Source: Cloeon dipterum (lineage: Eukaryota; Arthropoda; Insecta; Ephemeroptera; Baetidae). Taken from it: a stretch of 64,000 nt of DNA. The notes beneath the pieces are model-generated. The model did not search any database and was not told where the DNA came from. It saw only the letters and a program-made list of their open reading frames with translations. A program made the position numbers and the translations under genes. This document shows, one piece after another, positions 59,933 through 64,000 of this stretch; the stretch's first letter is position 1, and each line of letters begins with the position of its first letter. The stretch is from NCBI RefSeq assembly GCF_949628265.1, contig NC_088789.1:4208886-4272885 (forward strand). Reading direction: 5' to 3'.

Positions 59933-61405
59933 CTAATCTGAGAGAATTTGAACCTCATTTTCATCGTCTGACAGAGCTGTAGAAAAAAATAATTATAAAC
60001 AAAACGTACTTAATAATATTTAGCTACTTACAAATTTCCTCAACTTTTGGCTTTGCTTCAACTTCCATCACTTGTTCAGCAGTGTCCGTCGCCAAAACTG
60101 ACGAGTTTTTCAGCTCTACAGTTCCAGAGCCGATGACTTCAACTTCATCACAACTACTTTCATCTTCATGGCTAGCTTCCATAGTTTCAACAGGAAGCTT
60201 GTGTTTAATGGGAAGGCAAATTTTTGGGGTGCCATGAGAGGTGATAGTTCCTTGCCGGACACACTCCACAAATCCCCTCTCTGTATTACTTCCTCTAAAA
60301 ATTAGGAAATTATTTAAGGATTGTGAAAAATTACTTCAGATAAATAATTGTACCTCAGTTCTGAGTCTTTAGCCAGAGTCTCCTTAATCAGAGCGACCAC
60401 ACTCACAGCTCTTTTGAGGGCCTTGTTGGCGCACTGCCTCACAATTGTTGGGCCTGACTGGGTGCTGCCACTCAGGTGCACCCCGCACAATTCTTTGTAC
60501 CCATTCACTCCCAGTGTGAACTCTGCCTCCGCCACTCGTTCCTCTAATTCAGAAGGGTCAACTACTATGTTTTTCCTAAATTCACATTTTTTTGCAATTA
60601 ACTGAAAATAAATTGTCAGTTTAATTTACCCTTTATTAAATATGGCAAAAGACACACAAATTGGCGTGTGTTTGATTCCAAGGGGAATTGGCTCCTTTAC
60701 TGCTGCCTCATAAATTATAAGTCCCTCGCTGGTCAGTTCCACATCAGGTCGGCGGAAATGTGAAAGAGCGGCTAGCGCAGCCACCGAGGCGCAGTCAATG
60801 AGGTTTCCCTCGTGGTTCAGAATGTTCAAATCTAGCCGAATGCACCACACCTGGAAATAAATTATTTCAACATTGCAGTGCCAGCAGCAATAATCTCTAA
60901 AAGCTAAAACCTTTTCTTCTGCCACGATGCAGAGGGACTCCAAATCAATGCATTTAGAGTCCTTGATGCACTTTTCTAGCAGCCTATTCAGTTGGATGGA
61001 AGAGATCGACTGCCTGCCCGTCTCAAAATGGGGAGCACCCATCGGCGAGAGACCTACATTGATGAGCAACAGCCCTTCGTTGGGTCTCGTCGCCTTTGGT
61101 TGCTGGATTTCGCAAGAGACCTGGCCCAGCACCCTGCGTGCCGATTTGTCAGAAATGTCAATACACGTTTTTAAAACAAATCCAACCTTGTTTGCCCCAT
61201 GGAGACTTCGCAACATCCATAGTCTTTGCCAAATCTGATGCTGAGGTCCCGATAGTCAAACATTCCTCTACCATCGAGACGCTGAATTAAAAGTTCAGTT
61301 TAATCTGTCCTGAGTAAACGCAATATTATTGAATCTTACCCTGCTTTCGGATATCGCTTCTAACAAGAAGGCCTTCTCGCAATTTGAAATAATGGGTTCT
61401 TTCAT
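59933..61405 (-). CDS. EXOSC9: Exosome complex component RRP45 (EXOSC9)
   Basis: Exons in transcript order: 61405-61340, 61281-61187, 61133-60911, 60850-60630, 60575-60354, 60294-60032, 59976-59933; 377 residues. RRP45 is one of the six RNase PH-like subunits forming the exosome ring in nucleus and cytoplasm; in animals it is catalytically inactive and scaffolds the core. The protein begins MKEPIISNCEKAFLLEAI and continues with RLDGRGMFDYR and DYGCCEV. The RNase PH core is then plain: VLGQVSCEI, GAPHFETGRQS, LNRLLEKCIKDSKCID, WCIRLDLNILNHEGNLID, and ALSHFRRPDV, then a second PH part ending near GSTQSGPTIVRQC. The C-terminus is acidic and low-complexity (ESSCDEVEVIGSG), as in human EXOSC9 but shorter (human about 439). 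Introns are 45-60 nt apart from two longer ones. The gene is divergent from SUPT20H and convergent with SAP30. Confidence 0.95.
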
Positions 61406-61889
61406 TTTTATGAATCAAGGCAAATCTGGCAAATCTAGATAAATGAAGAGAGCTGCAGACCTGGAATTTATAAAATGATTTAATTATTGAAACATAATTT
61501 ATTTAATTAAATTGGATGATAAACAAACAGCTGATCTGTTAGAAAAATGTGTAAAGTAATTAATAAAAATAAACCGATACAAAATATTTACGAACCAGCT
61601 TTTATCAATTTATGATTAACAGATGAAATTTGTTGTTGTTGAAGGAGCAAGGAGCTAACACATGTCATGTGGTCGGCGTTTTCACAGTGCCGGGCTCGAG
61701 AGTACGGCCACCTGTGGGCGAAAGTGTGCACTTCGTGACAAGCAAGAAACAAGAGCCGATGTGATGTGCACTGCACACAGAGCACTGAACCGACCTGCCT
61801 GATGTTTGTAAACTCGTGCTGCTGTTTCTGCTTGATTCTTGCGTGTTTGTCAGGGTGCCTTTGGGATGCGGTGACCCGGGCTTGAAGCC
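61406..61889. promoter_or_regulatory. Shared divergent promoter of EXOSC9 and SUPT20H
   Basis: 484 bp separate the two start codons, so both genes must be transcribed from this interval or close to it. GC and CpG rise towards the SUPT20H side (about 61670-61890). No TATA box is obvious. The open frames across it on both strands look like compositional shadows. Confidence 0.6.
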
Positions 61890-63702
61890 ATGCAGAGCCT
61901 CGCGTTCGAGGCGGCTGAGGTAAGCTTTGCTGGGGTCTGGTATGGGCCCCTGCCCGTCCCGGTCCCACTCAAAATGTGGTGTTTCCAGAGCTACGGGTAC
62001 TCGCAGTATTACCACGCCTCGCCAGGCTCTTCAGGGGATTCCTCCTCGGGCTCGAACGAAAGTTGCTCGTCCCCGCAGCGGCCGACCCTTCTGAACTCGG
62101 TAGACGAGCGCCTTTTCCAGCTCTGCAGGGAGGAGGGCACGACCAAAAAGGTTCGTACTCGCTGCACGTAACACCTCTAATGCAGAATTCACCTGGCCCT
62201 CGCAGTCCAACGTGACCGCTTTTCGCGGTCACGTAAGTACCGATTCGCCAGCTTTTGCCCTCATTCGAGGTTAAGGCCCGATGAATTTCAAATAGATTGT
62301 TTTTTTAATTTTTAATGATTTTTTTTCGTTTTACACATGAAATCACAAATACATTCAAAGTTTAAGCTTGGTTTGTTGTTTTTGTTTACAACTCGAGACT
62401 ACGCTTGAAAAATCGCCTCTGCTTTACTCACCACGACGCTTAAGAGATCTCTCTAAATGAAAATTCATTGAGATAAAAATTGATGGAAAATAATTGCAGT
62501 CTTATTTCATCTTCAGGATTTACTATTTATGCATAGGAAAATTTAAATATTTATTCAGATTAACCACGTGCACACGTGCAGGTTTCCCTATAAAAGAGAA
62601 TAATAGATTATTGAATAGTCTAATGTATGGATCTGATAATTAATTTTAATTGTTATAATTGGTTGTTGATCTGCACTTTATTAGTAATTCCTTGAGTTTG
62701 GCTTAATTATGAAGCGTTAATTATTTTGGAAAGTGCCTCCTTTGTGTTAAGACTAAGTTTTAAGTCAAATATTTTATTTCTCTCTGAAATATATTTAAAT
62801 TTAACTTTACCCAAGGTTAAAAGGACACGATTAAGCAGAAGATATGATAAAATTGTTATTTACCTTACCTGTAGCTGATGCAAACAAAACATTTTTCTGC
62901 AGCCATGCCCGTCTCGGCTGTTAAAGAAGCTAGTAGCGCGGGAGGGATTGGGCACTTTGTTGGTGCGGCTTTTCCCTGGCGACCAGGGCTATAAGGTGTC
63001 CATCAAGGATGCCAGCGGCCGCAATTCAGCCTACCCTTCAGGCGAAACCAAGGTGTCACCCACGATCGTGTCAACTTATGACGAGGATGAGCTGCTGCCA
63101 TACATAGACCGAGAGGAGTTGCCCCCGGCCATTGCAGATCTGCTTGAGGACAGTTCAGTGCCTTTGTTCTACGCAGGCTGCGTCGTGGCTGAGATAATGG
63201 ACATGAGGCACTGCCCAGCGGGACACGCCCGATTTGTTCTTTTGAAGCCTACTGATCAGGTTATTGTGGCCCATCCCTGTGCCAAATTTTTCTCTTCAAC
63301 ATTTAATTCGTAGAGCTTGCTGTGTGATATCAACCAGCTGACAAGCGAGGGCAACTGGACTGCGCAGGAGAAGATGGAGATCGAGAGCCAGTTGATATTG
63401 GCCACTCAGGGTCCCCTTTGTCTTGATCCATCTCCTTCAGTGGCTGTTCGAAATGCTAGAGCTCATTACCAAGGCCTTGATCTTAGTTCGCCACCACTGC
63501 GAAGACTCGTTCGAAAATACTCTCAGGTATGTTGTGTTCTCTTATGCACAGTAACATGATTCTAATGAGCTTGATGCAGACTGCGATAAATAAGCGAAGA
63601 AGGTTGAGTCAGTATCTGAATTCATGCAGCACACCCTTATTGCGTCACTTGGAGAAGCGGCCTCGAAACAGACCAACGCAGCCTGTCAAATTGCCCCCAC
63701 AG
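61890..63702 (+). CDS. SUPT20H: Transcription factor SPT20 homolog (SAGA subunit), N-terminal part
   Basis: Exons: 61890-61919, 61989-62150, probable microexon 62206-62232, 62903-63259, 63314-63526, 63580-63702; about 304 residues so far, all joints phase 0, and the gene continues beyond the window. SPT20 is a structural subunit of the SAGA histone acetyltransferase co-activator; the vertebrate protein (p38IP) also binds p38 and ATG9. Family landmarks are LLKKLVAREGLGTLLVRLFP with GYKVSI, ELLPYIDREELPPAIADLLE, VPLFYAGCVVAEI, the FVLLKPTDQSLLCDI joint across a 54 nt intron, ESQLILATQGPLCLDPS, then RRLVRKYSQ. The N-terminal Ser/Gly-rich stretch (PGSSGDSSSGSNESCSS) is more divergent than in vertebrates, where this part is basic. 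The start MQSLAFEAAE resembles the vertebrate MQQALELAL start. Without the microexon the frame is also kept, so it may be optional. Confidence 0.93.
62206..62234 (+). other. Probable 27 nt microexon of SUPT20H that folds on its own splice donor
   Basis: A CCCTCGCAG acceptor (ending 62205) and a strong donor CAC|GTAAGT (62233 onward) bracket 27 nt coding SNVTAFRGH, in phase 0 on both sides. The intron before it would be 55 nt, the usual size here. Bases 62210-62219 (ACGTGACCGC) are the exact reverse complement of 62225-62234 (GCGGTCACGT), with a 5 nt loop, so the hairpin covers most of the microexon and includes the first two bases of the donor. Confidence 0.5.
62233..62902 (+). other. SUPT20H intron before the conserved domain
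   Basis: An AT-rich intron of 670 nt (753 nt from exon 2 if the microexon is skipped), ending TTTTTCTGCAG. Two CACGTG-type E-box cores lie close together at about 62565-62578. No other exon is seen. Confidence 0.7.
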
Positions 63703-64000
63703 GTTAGTTGTTATTATCCTGATCATTCCAGGGTAGGACTAAATCATTGCTGAAAAGCGTGTGTTTCAAACACCTCTTTGAGTATCAATACCATCATTAA
63801 TTTGGAAGAAGAAACTTGATTTTAAACTACTGCGCTCATGTAAAGAAAAGTAGAGATTTGGAGCCGACTATTCTGTTCACCCCAGCGCTCTTTGTGGTTG
63901 AATATATTTATTGAAAATTCACAATTCACAGAAATTAGGCATTTTACTTGTGTAAACCAGAGTCCAAAGTTAGGCTAGTAAAAACTTGTGTTTCTTAATT
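63703..64000 (+). other. SUPT20H intron running out of the window
   Basis: Begins with donor CAG|GTTAGT after the fifth family-similar exon. It is AT-rich with no further exon visible, so the rest of the gene lies to the right. Confidence 0.7.

Overview
The window is eukaryotic nuclear DNA, almost certainly from an arthropod and most likely an insect. The genes are split by GT-AG introns, several of them only 50-90 nt long. AATAAA signals follow the stop codons, the non-coding DNA is AT-rich, and every protein I recognise is an animal family. I cannot name the species; an early-branching insect would fit, but that is a guess. No prokaryotic features, CRISPR arrays, rRNAs or convincing tRNAs were seen.

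Layout. (1) At 515-691 (+) lies the last coding exon of a GRXCR1-like cysteine-rich glutaredoxin-domain protein. (2) From 692 to about 34680 there is a 34 kb stretch without recognisable coding exons. It holds GC-rich islands, a 163 bp CT microsatellite, a diverged tandem duplication and two copies of a dispersed repeat; part of it is probably the 5' region of the next gene. (3) At 34687-48089 (+) is a synaptotagmin with one membrane segment and C2A and C2B domains in nine exons. Its N-terminal exon was not found, and a possible truncating alternative last exon sits at 38977. (4) At 50628-54679 (+) is a nuclear-type protein with eleven tandem 23-residue STPR repeats (the DNA-binding repeat of silkworm FMBP-1) and a Gln/Pro-rich tail. 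(5) From 55098 to the window end is a compact cluster: folliculin (-), SAP30 (+), EXOSC9/RRP45 (-) and SUPT20H (+, cut by the window end).

The last five genes alternate tail-to-tail and head-to-head. FLCN and SAP30 share a roughly 0.5 kb divergent promoter containing a palindromic CRE; EXOSC9 and SUPT20H share another. Three of them act in nuclear gene expression: SAP30 in the Sin3-HDAC co-repressor, SUPT20H in the SAGA co-activator and EXOSC9 in the RNA exosome. FLCN links amino-acid sensing to TFE/MITF-type transcription. This looks like a housekeeping neighbourhood beside a sparse neuronal-type locus.

The most interesting structures are the 11-unit STPR array with phase-matched repeat-coding exons, a perfect 101 bp inverted repeat between SAP30 and EXOSC9, the candidate truncating synaptotagmin exon, and a 27 nt SUPT20H microexon that is itself nearly a perfect hairpin. 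Exon coordinates were derived by hand from splice consensus and reading-frame closure; every complete gene model closes in frame.
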